Assembly (NCBI RefSeq): GCF_014192915.1
Contig: NZ_JACHYN010000001.1
Coordinates: 434,001 to 498,000 of the forward strand
DNA: 64,000 nt
Source of the DNA: Azospirillum sp. OGB3
GTDB lineage: Bacteria; Pseudomonadota; Alphaproteobacteria; Azospirillales; Azospirillaceae
Reading direction: 5' to 3'
Positions 52,239 through 63,305 of the stretch are shown in pieces. The stretch's first letter is position 1. Each line of letters begins with the position of its first letter. The translations under genes and the position numbers were made by a program. The notes under the pieces were generated by a model. It ran no database searches and was not told the origin of the DNA. It was given only the letters and a program-made list of their open reading frames with translations.

Positions 52239-53221
52239 TGCCCGACGTCCAGGAATTCCTTCAGATCGACGCCCCCGCCCTGCTCGCCGCGGTGCTGGCC
52301 TGCGCCGCCTGCGCGCTGGTCGGCAATTTCCTGGTGCTGCGGCGCCAGGGGATGATGGGCGACGCGGTCAGCCACGCCATCCTGCCCGGCATCGTCGGCG
52401 GCTTCCTGGTCGCCGGCACGCGGGAGACGCTGCCGATGATGCTCGGCGCGCTCGCCGCCGCGGCGCTGGCCGGCCTGCTGATCGAGGCGGTGCGGCGGCT
52501 GGGCCGGCTGGAGTCGGGCGCCGCCATGGGCGTCGTCTTCACCGTGATGTTCGCCGCCGGCGTGGTGATGATCGAGCAGGCGTCCGCCGGCGGCGTCGAT
52601 CTGGACGCCGATTGCGTGCTCTACGGCCAGCTGGAGACCATCCTGTGGCTGGCCCCCAAGGGCTGGGCGTCGCTGGCCGACCCGGCGGTGTGGGCGGCCC
52701 TGCCGCGCGAGGTCCTGACGCTGGCCGCGGTCTTCGCGCTCTGCGTCGCCCTGGTCGGGCTGTTCTACAAGGAGCTGAAGATCACCACCTTCGACCCGGC
52801 GCTGGCCTCCACGCTGGGCATCCCGGCGGGACTGTTCCATTACGGGGTGGTGCTCCTGGTCGCCGCCACGGCCATCGCCGCCTTCGAGGCGGTGGGCTCC
52901 ATCCTGGTCATCGCCATGCTGATCGCCCCGCCCGCCGCCGCCCGCCTGCTGACCGACCGGCTGGCCGCGCAGATCCTGCTCAGCGTCGCGCTGGGGGTGC
53001 TGGCGGCGCTGGCCGGCTATGGCGCCGCGGCCTTCGGGCCGATGCTGCTGGGGGCGTCCCACTCGCTGAACGCCGCGGGAATGATCGCGGTGGCGTCCGG
53101 CCTGATCCTGGCGCTGGCCGTCCTGTTCGGGCCGCGCCACGGCCTGCTGGGCCGGCGGCGCGCCGTCGGCCGGTTGCGCGATACTTCTGGATTCATTGCT
53201 CCCGAGGCGCAAAAGCCGTAA
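52235..53221 (+). CDS. Metal ABC transporter permease
   Basis: A 328-residue second permease, with about eight helices and the family segments RRQGMMGDAVSHAILPGIV and VIAMLIAPPAAARLLTDRLA. It overlaps the preceding gene by 4 bases, so the two permeases are translationally coupled. There is no DtxR-like extension. It carries an ATGATG start; either Met could be used. The two permeases would form the transmembrane dimer of a manganese or iron importer. Confidence 0.93.
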   Translation: MMPDVQEFLQIDAPALLAAVLACAACALVGNFLVLRRQGMMGDAVSHAILPGIVGGFLVAGTRETLPMMLGALAAAALAGLLIEAVRRLGRLESGAAMGVVFTVMFAAGVVMIEQASAGGVDLDADCVLYGQLETILWLAPKGWASLADPAVWAALPREVLTLAAVFALCVALVGLFYKELKITTFDPALASTLGIPAGLFHYGVVLLVAATAIAAFEAVGSILVIAMLIAPPAAARLLTDRLAAQILLSVALGVLAALAGYGAAAFGPMLLGASHSLNAAGMIAVASGLILALAVLFGPRHGLLGRRRAVGRLRDTSGFIAPEAQKP

Positions 53222-53252
53222 CGTTTTCGCCTCGTCCCATGCGGAGCGCCGA

Positions 53253-56200
53253 ATGTCGTTCCTCCACCGCCGGCTGCGCCGCTGGAGCTGGCTCACCCTG
53301 GTCGCGTTCCTCCTTCTGATGGCGAGCGCGCTGCACACGCTGCAGCATCTTCTGGAACATGGGACCGACGAGCTGATCTGGCCCTTTTTCGGGATCGGGC
53401 TGGCCGGTGCGGTGATGGCCCTGGCGGTGCTGCGCGAACGGGAGGCCACCCGGCGCGCCCAGGCGGAGGCCCGTGCCGCCGACAGCCGGGCGGCCGACGC
53501 CCACCGCCGCCTGTCCGAAGCCATCGAGGTCGTCAACGAAGGCTTCGCCCTGTTCGACGCCGACGACCGGCTGGTCCAGTGCAACGCCCGCTTTCGCGAG
53601 ATCTACGCCCCGCTGGGGACGCTGGAGCCCGGCATCACCTTCGAGTCGCTGATCCGCCGCGGCGCGGAGGCCGGCCATTACCCCGACTGCGGGCACGACG
53701 ACATCGAGCGCTGGGTCGGGCGGCAGATGGAGCGGCACCGCAACCCGCAGGGGCCGGAGGTGACGCGGATCGGCGGCGGGCGCTGGTTCAAGATCGAGGA
53801 GCGGCGGACCAGCGACGGCGGCTATGTCGGGCTGCGCACCGACATCAGCGAGCTGAAACGGCGCGAGCAGGAACTGGCCCACAAGTCCGACCTGCTGGAG
53901 GCCACCTTCAGCGCCATGTCGCAGGGCCTCGTGGTGTGGAGCGCGGACTATCATTTCCTGACCTGCAACCGGCGCCTGCTCGAGATGCTCGACCTGCCGG
54001 ACGACGCGCTCCATCCCGGCCTGGACATGCCCGGCTTCCTGCGCTTCATGGCCGAGCGCGGCGAGTTCGGCCCCGGCGATCCGGCGGACATCGTCGCCCG
54101 CCACCTGACCAACCTGCGTCCCGAGGGCGTCAGCCGCATCGAGCGCACACGTCCCGACGGCCGGGTGCTGGAGATCACCGCCGGCTTCCTGCCCGACCGT
54201 TCGGTCCTGATGACCTACACCGACATCACCGACCACCGCCGGGCGGAGCGGGCCCTGCGCGAGAGCGAGGACCGCTTCCGCAAGCTGTCGGACGCCGCCA
54301 TGGACGGCATCCTGGTGCACGAGCAGGGGGTGATCGCCGACGCCAACCGGGCCGCCGCCACCATCCTGGGCTATGCGCCGGACGAGTTGATGGGGCAGTC
54401 GATCACCGCGCTGATGGCGCCGGAGGATCGCGAACTCACCTGGCAGCGCATCCGCGCCTGCGACGAGACGTCCTTCGAGACCGTCTGCCTGCGCCGCAAC
54501 GGCGAACGGCTGACGGTGCAGGGCGAGACCCGCTATGTCCCCTACCGCGGGCGGACCATGGCGATGGTGTCCTTTCGCGACATCACCGCCCACCGCCGCA
54601 CCGAGGCGCAGCTCCGCCTCGCCAAGGAGCAGGCCGAGCTGGCGAGCCGCGCCAAGTCGGAGTTCCTGCGCACCATCAGCCACGAGATCCGCACCCCGAT
54701 GAACGGCGTCCTGGGCATGCTGGGGCTGCTTCTCGACGGCCCGCTGGGCGAGGAGCAGCGCGCCTACGCCCGCACCGCCCGCGAGTCGGCGGAGGCGCTT
54801 CTGTCCATGCTCAACGACATCCTGGACATCTCGAAGATGGAGGCCGGAAAGCTGACCCTGGAATCGGGCCGCTTTTCCCCCGCCGAGGTGGTGGAGAGCG
54901 TGGTCGAGCTGCAGGCCGCCCGCGCCTTCGCCAAGGGGATCGAGCTGGCCGTCTGCATCCCCGGCGGCCTGCCGGCGGCGCTGCGCGGCGACTCGGGCCG
55001 GGTGCGGCAGGTCCTGCTGAACCTCGTCGGCAACGCCGTGAAGTTCACCGACCGCGGCGGCGTCGCCGTCACCCTGTCGGAATGCCCAGGGAGCGGCCAC
55101 GCGCCGCCGCGCCTGCGCTTCGAGGTGGCCGACACCGGCATCGGCATTCCGCAGGAGGCGCAGGCCGACCTCTTCACCGAATTCTCCCAGGTGCATCCCC
55201 GTCTGTCACGGCGCCACGACGGCGCCGGGCTGGGTCTGGCGATCTCCAAGCGGCTGGTGGAGATGATGGGGGGAAGCATCGGTTTCGACAGCGCCACCGA
55301 CGAGGGCAGCCGCTTCTGGTTCACCCTGCCGCTGGAGCCCGGAACGCTGCGGATGAACGGCGCGGAGCCGCCGCTGGCCGGGGAAACCGTCCTGCTTTTG
55401 GAATCCAACCCCGTCGCCCGGCGGGCGCTGGCCGAACAGCTCCACTCCTGGGGGGCCACGGTCAGTGCGCCGGACGTGGTGGCGATGGTGGCCGGGCTGG
55501 ACTCCGGCACCCTGCCCGCCGCCGGCATCGCGGTGATCGGCAGCGTGGAAACCCCGGTCGCCGGCTCGCTGCCCGACCGGCTGCGCGCGCGGGGTGTGGG
55601 GCGGATCGTCCGTCTCACCCTGCCGCACCGGACCGCGGGTGGGGATGGCAACGACGCCGACGCCACGGTGACGAAACCGGCCCGGCCCTCCCGCCTGCTC
55701 GCCGCCGTGACCGGGCGGAGCATGGCGGAGGCGGCGCCGCCTGCGCAAAGCCCGGCCTCCCCGTCCACCGCCGGAACGGACCAGCGGATTCTGTTGGTCG
55801 AGGACAGCCCGACCAACCAGATCGTCGCCGCTCTGCTGCTGCGCGGCGCCGGTTATCGGGTGGATATCGCCAACAACGGACGGGAAGCGCTGGAGGCGAT
55901 GGAGGCCGCGGCGTCCGGCCCGTCGCCATACGGGCTGGTCCTGATGGACCTCGCCATGCCCGAGATGGACGGGCTGACCGCCACCCGCCGGCTGCGCGCC
56001 CTGCCGCCGCCCGCCGGCACCGTTCCGATCATCGCCATGACCGCCGACGCCATGGACAGCGACCGCGAGCGCTGTCTGGCCGCCGGAATGAACGGGCACG
56101 TCGCCAAGCCCATCGACCGCCCGCATCTGCTGGAAACCGTCGCCCGCTGGCTGGATGCCGCCCCGCTGGAGTCTTCCGCGCCCGCCGTTCCATCGGACGC

Positions 56201-56591
56201 CTCCGCCGCGGCCGGCGGTCTGGAAACGGGTGTTTTGGATATGGAGGTGCTGCAGCAACTCGCCCAGGATCTCGACGCGGAGCTTCTGGCCGACGTCATC
56301 CGCCAGTTCGTGGAGGAGACATTGGAGCGGGCTGAGAGGATCGCCCGCGGCGGGGCGGAAGCAGCGGAGGGACGCCCGGCCGATCTCGCCGGGCTGGCGA
56401 AGGAGGCCCATACGCTGAAGAGCACCGCGGGGACCTTCGGCGCCCGCGACCTGTCGGCGGCCGCCCGGGCGCTGGAGCTGGCCTGCCGGAGCAACGCGGT
56501 GGGAGAGGTGACGTCGCTGTGCCGCGACATCCCCCGCCTCACCCGGGAAGCCGTGGAGGCCTACCGGCTCCGCGGCTACGTCACGTTGTGA
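53253..56591 (+). CDS. Hybrid sensor histidine kinase with PAS, HisKA, two receiver-like and Hpt domains
   Basis: A 1112-residue kinase. Two TM helices near the N-terminus ([31 protein letters not shown]) are followed by a coiled coil and three PAS domains (about 95-200, 215-330, 345-450). HisKA has phospho-His477 in [10 protein letters not shown], and the ATPase domain has [16 protein letters not shown] and [11 protein letters not shown] receiver-like segment around 710-800 ([19 protein letters not shown]) lacks a phospho-Asp. A true receiver follows ([10 protein letters not shown]899 in [12 protein letters not shown] in AKPID). The C-terminal Hpt domain has H1053 in [13 protein letters not shown]. 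It starts 31 bases after the metal permease gene and may be in that operon. Confidence 0.9.
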   Translation: MSFLHRRLRRWSWLTLVAFLLLMASALHTLQHLLEHGTDELIWPFFGIGLAGAVMALAVLREREATRRAQAEARAADSRAADAHRRLSEAIEVVNEGFALFDADDRLVQCNARFREIYAPLGTLEPGITFESLIRRGAEAGHYPDCGHDDIERWVGRQMERHRNPQGPEVTRIGGGRWFKIEERRTSDGGYVGLRTDISELKRREQELAHKSDLLEATFSAMSQGLVVWSADYHFLTCNRRLLEMLDLPDDALHPGLDMPGFLRFMAERGEFGPGDPADIVARHLTNLRPEGVSRIERTRPDGRVLEITAGFLPDRSVLMTYTDITDHRRAERALRESEDRFRKLSDAAMDGILVHEQGVIADANRAAATILGYAPDELMGQSITALMAPEDRELTWQRIRACDETSFETVCLRRNGERLTVQGETRYVPYRGRTMAMVSFRDITAHRRTEAQLRLAKEQAELASRAKSEFLRTISHEIRTPMNGVLGMLGLLLDGPLGEEQRAYARTARESAEALLSMLNDILDISKMEAGKLTLESGRFSPAEVVESVVELQAARAFAKGIELAVCIPGGLPAALRGDSGRVRQVLLNLVGNAVKFTDRGGVAVTLSECPGSGHAPPRLRFEVADTGIGIPQEAQADLFTEFSQVHPRLSRRHDGAGLGLAISKRLVEMMGGSIGFDSATDEGSRFWFTLPLEPGTLRMNGAEPPLAGETVLLLESNPVARRALAEQLHSWGATVSAPDVVAMVAGLDSGTLPAAGIAVIGSVETPVAGSLPDRLRARGVGRIVRLTLPHRTAGGDGNDADATVTKPARPSRLLAAVTGRSMAEAAPPAQSPASPSTAGTDQRILLVEDSPTNQIVAALLLRGAGYRVDIANNGREALEAMEAAASGPSPYGLVLMDLAMPEMDGLTATRRLRALPPPAGTVPIIAMTADAMDSDRERCLAAGMNGHVAKPIDRPHLLETVARWLDAAPLESSAPAVPSDASAAAGGLETGVLDMEVLQQLAQDLDAELLADVIRQFVEETLERAERIARGGAEAAEGRPADLAGLAKEAHTLKSTAGTFGARDLSAAARALELACRSNAVGEVTSLCRDIPRLTREAVEAYRLRGYVTL

Positions 56592-56598
56592 CGTCGCT

Positions 56599-56808
56599 TC
56601 ACTCCATGACGCTGATGTTGACCGCGGCGTCCTTGCCGTTGTTGCCGCGCGCAACCTCGAACTGGACGCGCTGGCCCTCGGCCAGGGCGTGAAGGCCCGA
56701 CTTCTGCACGGCCGTGATGTGCACGAACACGTCCTTGGCGCCGGCCTCCGGCGCAATGAAGCCATAGCCCTTGGTGGTGTTGAACCATTTGACGGTGCCG
56801 GTGGTCAT
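56599..56808 (-). CDS. cspA: Cold-shock-domain protein
   Basis: A 69-residue protein with the RNP1 motif KGYGFIAP and RNP2 motif DVFVHITAV, i.e. a single OB-fold cold-shock domain that binds single-stranded RNA or DNA. The start gives MTTGTVKWFNTTKG; the longer open frame upstream is unrelated. It ends 7 bases before the hybrid-kinase stop, so the genes converge. Whether it is cold-induced cannot be told; a long non-coding leader is possible. Confidence 0.93.
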   Translation of the reverse strand: MTTGTVKWFNTTKGYGFIAPEAGAKDVFVHITAVQKSGLHALAEGQRVQFEVARGNNGKDAAVNISVME

Positions 56809-57169
56809 AAGGCGAACTCCTGCTCCTCGGTCGGGCCCGCCGCCGGTCCGCGCCGCGGGGCGCAAGGGGCCGGCGAAGGACGATGGGCTGTGCGCGGGCC
56901 GTGCGGCGGTCATGTGCGGGGGTCCGGTGTGGCGCCACGCGGAAGCGCAAGCAAAGCAACGCGAGGGGAGGCTAGCCGGATGGCACCGGTACCGGCAAGG
57001 CGGCTTCACGGCATATGCCCAATGTGGCCAACTCCATCATTTGGAAATAAGCCGATGGCGGCAGGTCCCGGCACGGCAAGACTTTCGATGGTCTTGCGTG
57101 AATTGAACGCACACGAAGCCTATGCTTCGGCAGGACCAGCGGTTCAGGGCCGGAGCGGAGGGATGGGAC
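56809..57169. other. Region between the cspA and LuxO-like genes
   Basis: About 360 bases. The first 120 upstream of cspA are extremely GC-rich and could be its 5' leader. From about 57000 it is AT-richer, with possible promoter sequence, none convincing. A -24-like TGGCAC at 56981 lacks the -12 GC at the right spacing. No gene seen. Confidence 0.45.
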
Positions 57170-58600
<1,431 letters not shown>

Positions 58601-58768
58601 GGACCGTATGGAGTCGCAAGAAAATCATGGCAAGGGCAGTCGGATTGGACTGGTTATCAGCAAATCCTTAAAAATGCACTCTACGCGATGACGGGCCGGC
58701 GACGAAAGACCTGGGATGCAGCCGCGCAACGAAATATCCCATCCATGGTTTCACATTCCGGTCATGGA

Positions 58769-58781
58769 TGTGCATTTCACA
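58769..58781. promoter_or_regulatory. TGTG-N5-CACA dyad between the LuxO-like and coaBC genes
   Basis: TGTG-CATTT-CACA in the divergent region resembles half-sites of CRP/FNR-type proteins but has a shorter centre than the usual N6. Weak. Confidence 0.3.
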
Positions 58782-58880
58782 CCGGATTCGCTGTGAGGAT
58801 GAGCGAAGGACGCTTGTACCGAGCGTCGTGATGGAATATCTGAATTCTACAAAATCCATAGCAAGGAGCGGCGGACCCCC

Positions 58881-60133
58881 GTGGCCGAAACATCCGTGCT
58901 GTCCGGCAAGCGCATCCTGCTCGTCATCGCGGGCGGCATCGCGGCCTACAAGAGCCTGGAGCTGATCCGCCGCCTGAAGGAGCGGGGCGTGCGCGTGCGC
59001 GCGGTCCTGACCCGGGCCGGGGCGCAGTTCGTCACGCCCCTGTCGGTTCAGGCGCTGACCGAGGACACCGTCTACCAGGACCTGTGGTCGCTGACCGACG
59101 AATCGGAAATGGGGCACATCCAGCTCTCGCGCGACGCCGACCTGCTGGTCGTCGCCCCGGCCACCGCCAACCTGCTGGCCCGCATGGCCGCCGGCATGGC
59201 CGACGATCTGGCCGCCACCGTGCTGCTGGCCACCGACAAGCCGGTGCTCGTCGCCCCGGCCATGAACGTCCGCATGTGGGAGCATCCGGCGACCCGCGAC
59301 AATCTGGCGCTCCTGGAAAAGCGCGGCGTGCGCCGGGTCGGCCCGAACAAGGGCGAGATGGCCTGCGGCGAGTACGGGTTCGGGCGCATGGCCGAGCCGA
59401 TGGAGATCGTCCAGGCCATCGCCGCCCATTTCGAGGCGTTGGACGCCCCCAGGCCGCTCGCCGGCAAGCGCGCCCTGGTCACCAGCGGCCCGACGGTCGA
59501 GCCCATCGACCCGGTGCGCTACATCGCCAACCGCTCCTCCGGCAAGCAGGGCCACGCCATCGCCGAGGCGCTGCGGCGGCTGGGTGCCGACGTGACGCTG
59601 GTCACCGGCCCGACCCGCCTGCCCGACCCGCCCGGCTGCACCGTGCGCCCCATCGAGACGGCGCGGGAGATGCTGGCGGCCTGCGAGGCGGCCCTGCCCG
59701 CGGACATCGCGGTCTGCGCCGCCGCCGTCGCCGACTGGCGCGTGACCGGCGAATCGGACCGCAAGCTGAAGAAGGACGGCGGCGGCCCGCCGAGCCTGAC
59801 CCTGACCGAGAATCCCGACATCCTGGCGACCCTGTCCCATGCCGGGCCGCGCCGCCCGGCACTGGTCGTCGGCTTCGCCGCGGAGACCGGCAACGTGGTG
59901 GACTACGCGACCGCCAAGCGCGCGCGCAAGGGCTGCGACTGGATCGTCGCCAACGACGTGTCGCCGGGCACCACGACCTTCGGCGGTTCCGACAACACCG
60001 TCCACCTGATCCGCCCCGACGGCGCCGAGCACTGGCCCACCATGGGCAAGGACGCCGTGGCCGCCCGCCTGGCCGAGGCCATCGCCCGGCATTTCAATCC
60101 GCCTGCCCCCCCTGCCCCCCAGGAGACCATTCC

Positions 60134-60137
<4 letters not shown>
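58881..60137 (+). CDS. coaBC: Bifunctional phosphopantothenoylcysteine synthetase/decarboxylase
   Basis: A 418-residue enzyme of coenzyme A synthesis. The N-terminal flavin-dependent decarboxylase (CoaC, residues 1-190) has [16 protein letters not shown], the active His region [37 protein letters not shown] and the [12 protein letters not shown] loop. The C-terminal synthetase (CoaB) starts at [24 protein letters not shown]. It attaches cysteine to phosphopantothenate, so it consumes cysteine. GTG start with AAGGAGCGG. dut follows with a 4-base overlap (GTGA). Confidence 0.97.
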
Positions 60138-60627
<490 letters not shown>

Positions 60628-60628
<1 letters not shown>

Positions 60629-61083
60629 TGCTCCGCATCTCCAAGAAGCTGATGTTCGCGATCGAGGCGGTGCTGGACATCGCCTACAACGCCGGCACCG
60701 AACCCGTGCAGTCCGGCGAGATCACCCGTCGCCAGGGCATTCCCAAACGCTATCTGGAGCAAGTCCTCCAGCAACTCGTCCGCGACGGCGTCCTGGCCGG
60801 CGTGCGCGGGCCGCGCGGCGGCTACCGGCTGGCCCGCGAGCGGCGGCGGATCACGCTGGGCGAGATCGTGAAGGTCGTCCGCTCCATGGAGACCGCGACC
60901 GACCCCATCGAGGAGCCGGCGGGCTCCATCCTGGGGCACAAGGTGGTGCGCCCGCTGTGGAACGAGCTTCAGGAGGAATGCATGAAGAAGCTCGACGACA
61001 TCACCATCGAGGATCTCTGCCTGCGCGCCCGCACCGCCGGCGTGGAAAGCGAGACCGAAGACCGCATCGATTTTACGATTTGA
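60628..61083 (+). CDS. Rrf2-family regulator, probable cysteine-type
   Basis: A 151-residue winged-helix regulator. The wing and recognition helix are GIPKRYLEQVLQQLVRDGVLAGVRGPRGGYRLAR, hallmark Rrf2. Only two cysteines occur (C118 and C131), in a spacing unlike the three-Cys cluster-binding set of IscR. It therefore more resembles CymR/CysB-type Rrf2 proteins that sense cysteine metabolites. It overlaps dut by one base. A perfect palindrome lies between it and cysK. Confidence 0.88.
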
Positions 61084-61105
61084 TCCCACCCGGAAAACGG
61101 TTAAA

Positions 61106-61124
61106 TTCTACACATGATGTAGAA
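61106..61124. promoter_or_regulatory. Perfect palindromic operator candidate upstream of cysK
   Basis: TTCTACA-CATGA-TGTAGAA: a perfect 7-5-7 inverted repeat, 34 bases before the cysK start and 22 bases after the rrf2 stop. Size and placement suit an Rrf2 dimer or a repressor complex. Confidence 0.75.
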
Positions 61125-61158
61125 AGTGGGAAAATACCACACACCGGAGGAGTGAAAA

Positions 61159-62118
61159 ATGCCGGGTTCCGAGTTTCGCGGTAAGATCTACGACAGCATT
61201 CTCGACACCGTCGGCGCCACGCCGCTGGTGCGCGTCAACCGGTTGGCCGAGGACGCCGGGGCCAAGGCCCAGATCGTCGGCAAGCTGGAGTTCTTCAACC
61301 CGCTGGCCAGCGTGAAGGACCGCATCGGCTTCGCCATGATCGACGCCGCGGAGCGCGCCGGCACCATCGAGCCCGGCCGCACCACCCTGGTCGAGCCCAC
61401 GTCGGGCAACACCGGCATCGCGCTGGCCTTCGTCGCCGCCGCCAAGGGCTACCGGCTGATCCTGACCATGCCGGAAAGCATGTCGGTCGAGCGCCGCAAG
61501 ATGCTGAAGCTGCTGGGCGCCGAGCTGGTGCTGACGCCGGCGGCGGAGGGCATGAAGGGCGCCATCCGCCGGGCCGACGAGATCGTCGCCACCGATCCGA
61601 ACGCCTACATGCTCCAGCAGTTCAAGAACAGCGCCAACCCGGAGATCCACCGCAACACCACGGCGGAGGAGATCTGGAAGGACACCGACGGCAAGGCCGA
61701 CTTCCTGATTTCCGGCGTCGGCACCGGCGGCACGCTGACCGGCGTGTCGGAGGTCCTGAAGGCCCGCAAGCCGGGCTTCCGCACCATCGCGGTGGAGCCG
61801 GAGGACAGCCCCGTCCTGTCCGGCGGCATGCCCGGCCCGCACAAGATCCAGGGCATCGGTGCCGGTTTCGTGCCGGACGTCCTGAAAAAGGACCTGATCG
61901 ACGAGGTCGTCCGCATCTCCAACCAGCGCGCCTTCGAGACGGCCCGCAAGGTGGCAAGGCTGGAAGGCATCCCGGTCGGCATCTCCTCGGGCGCGGCGCT
62001 CGCCGCGGCGTTGGAGATCGGCTCCCGTCCGGAGAATGAGGGCAAGCTGATCGTCGTGATCCTGCCGTCCTTCGCCGAGCGCTACCTCTCCACCGCCCTG
62101 TTCGAAGGGCTGGAGTAA
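61159..62118 (+). CDS. cysK: Cysteine synthase (O-acetylserine sulfhydrylase)
   Basis: A 319-residue PLP enzyme that makes L-cysteine from O-acetylserine and sulfide. The Schiff-base lysine is K53 in [11 protein letters not shown]. The substrate loop TSGNTG, and the PLP-phosphate loop GTGGTLTGV, are present. The C-terminal region is full length. In E. coli it pairs with CysE; in firmicutes it pairs with the Rrf2 repressor CymR. Its ribosome site is GGAGGAG. It is followed by a strong hairpin. Confidence 0.97.
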   Translation: MPGSEFRGKIYDSILDTVGATPLVRVNRLAEDAGAKAQIVGKLEFFNPLASVKDRIGFAMIDAAERAGTIEPGRTTLVEPTSGNTGIALAFVAAAKGYRLILTMPESMSVERRKMLKLLGAELVLTPAAEGMKGAIRRADEIVATDPNAYMLQQFKNSANPEIHRNTTAEEIWKDTDGKADFLISGVGTGGTLTGVSEVLKARKPGFRTIAVEPEDSPVLSGGMPGPHKIQGIGAGFVPDVLKKDLIDEVVRISNQRAFETARKVARLEGIPVGISSGAALAAALEIGSRPENEGKLIVVILPSFAERYLSTALFEGLE

Positions 62119-62128
62119 CACTGGCGCT

Positions 62129-62166
62129 CCCCCTCCCGCGCCCGTTCATCGGCGCGGGAAGGGGGG
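62129..62166 (+). terminator. Hairpin after cysK
   Basis: CCCCCTCCCGCGCC pairs with GGCGCGGGAAGGGGGG (8-base loop; one bulge), 11 bases after the cysK stop. No T-run, but strong. Confidence 0.65.
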
Positions 62167-62199
62167 CCGGCGCGCCCTGCGCAACCGGGCGGCGAATAT

Positions 62200-62213
62200 T
62201 GCGCGATCGCGCA
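62200..62213. promoter_or_regulatory. 14-bp perfect palindrome upstream of the two-repeat gene
   Basis: TGCGCGATCGCGCA, perfect dyad 61 bases upstream of the -35 box. Its GC-only inner core makes chance occurrence more likely in this genome. Candidate regulatory site. Confidence 0.35.
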
Positions 62214-62273
62214 TCCTGTTGTAGAGTGGGTTGCGTCCGGTCATTGTGCCCGGCCCGCGCGTCGGGCGGCACT

Positions 62274-62302
62274 TTGACAAAAAGATTGGATTTTAGTAAT
62301 CT
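62274..62302 (+). promoter_or_regulatory. Strong sigma-70 promoter
   Basis: TTGACA, spacer of exactly 17, TAATCT. The -35 is perfect consensus and the surroundings are AT-rich, unusual in this genome. The predicted start is near 62309, about 115 bases before the next gene's ATG. Confidence 0.8.
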
Positions 62303-62425
62303 AACCTGTCGGCGCCGGAGCTTTCGGCCGGCGCGGCTCCGCCCTTTGAGGCGACGGCGCGGCTTTGCGGCGCAGCCACCCGACGATGCGGAGCGGACGG
62401 CACAGGACCAGCGGGGGAGGCCACC

Positions 62426-63235
62426 ATGGGCGTCGCGATTCCGAATGCCTCGACGATGAACTGGTTCCAGTTCCGCGGCATCACCAACGAATTGGACTCC
62501 AACCTCGCGTCCACCGACTACCGCCAGTTCACGGTGTCGAAGGCCGGCGAATTCAATTTCCGAATCGCCGACATCAACACCAACATCAAGATCGTCGACC
62601 AGAACAACAAGGTCGTCGCCGAGGCCAAGGCGAAGAACGAGGCGGCGGAGGCCAGCGCGAAGCTCGGCCCCGGCACCTACACGGCGGTCATCTCCCAGGC
62701 CGTCCGCGGGGTGAATGAACGCGAATACACGCTGGACATCACCGAACGCCAGAACATCATGATGGTGGGGACCGGCGCCCAGATGAAGGGCACCGCCCGC
62801 GCCGTCCTTGGCAAAGATCCAGGCGTCCAGAAGCACACGCTGACCGTCGCGCAGGGCGGCGAGTTCGTCGGCAACATGTCCCTTCCCTTGACGCGCTGGG
62901 CCCTCATGAGCAAGGAGGGCAAGGTCGTGGCCTCCGGCGACACGATGGACCCGGCCAAGTCGGGTGAGGACATGCTGAAGAAGCCCAGCTTCAAGATCGA
63001 CCCCGGCCAGTACGAGCTGGTGATCGTCCCGCCAAAGAACGTGGTCGGCGAAATCCCTTATCAGCTGAACTTCGTCCAGAAGGTCGCCAAGACGCCCGAA
63101 TCGGCCGAGGAACGCCCGTTCGACAAGATCATGCGGGAGCGCGAGGCCCGGCTGAAGCAGTGGGCGGCGGAGGATGCGAACAAGTCGTCCAGCACGTCAA
63201 AGACCACCCCCTACAAGATGAGCCTGCTCGCCTGA
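62426..63235 (+). CDS. Unknown protein with two PPC-like beta repeats
   Basis: A 269-residue protein not recognised as a named family. Two tandem units of about 90 residues are visible: FTVSKAGEFNFRI ... IKIVDQNNKVVAEA ... GPGTYTAVI ... YTLDI, and LTVAQGGEFVGNM ... ALMSKEGKVVASG ... DPGQYELVI ... PYQLNF. The words match bacterial pre-peptidase C-terminal (PPC)-type jelly rolls. There is no signal peptide, so location is unclear. A basic/charged tail ends it. It has a strong promoter, which implies abundant protein. Confidence 0.6.
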   Translation: MGVAIPNASTMNWFQFRGITNELDSNLASTDYRQFTVSKAGEFNFRIADINTNIKIVDQNNKVVAEAKAKNEAAEASAKLGPGTYTAVISQAVRGVNEREYTLDITERQNIMMVGTGAQMKGTARAVLGKDPGVQKHTLTVAQGGEFVGNMSLPLTRWALMSKEGKVVASGDTMDPAKSGEDMLKKPSFKIDPGQYELVIVPPKNVVGEIPYQLNFVQKVAKTPESAEERPFDKIMREREARLKQWAAEDANKSSSTSKTTPYKMSLLA

Positions 63236-63305
63236 CGCCGCCCGCCGCAGGAGCCCGACCGAGGGGCTTGCGCGGCATGGGGCGTTCCGCGCTATTCTGC
63301 GGATC

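Larger units (their letters stand above)
62119..62425 (+). other. Intergenic region upstream of the two-repeat protein gene
   Basis: About 300 bases without a gene. It holds, in order, the cysK hairpin, a perfect palindrome TGCGCGATCGCGCA (62200-62213) and a strong promoter (62274-62302), and it leads into the next gene about 120 bases on. Confidence 0.6.

Noticed and set aside
56981-56996. TGGCACCGGTACCGGC as a sigma-54 promoter near the LuxO-like gene
   Set aside because: The -24 element matches but the -12 position lacks GC at the required spacing.
58769-58781. CRP/FNR site upstream of coaBC
   Set aside because: The spacer is 5 rather than 6 bases and the outer bases do not fit; kept only as a low-confidence dyad.
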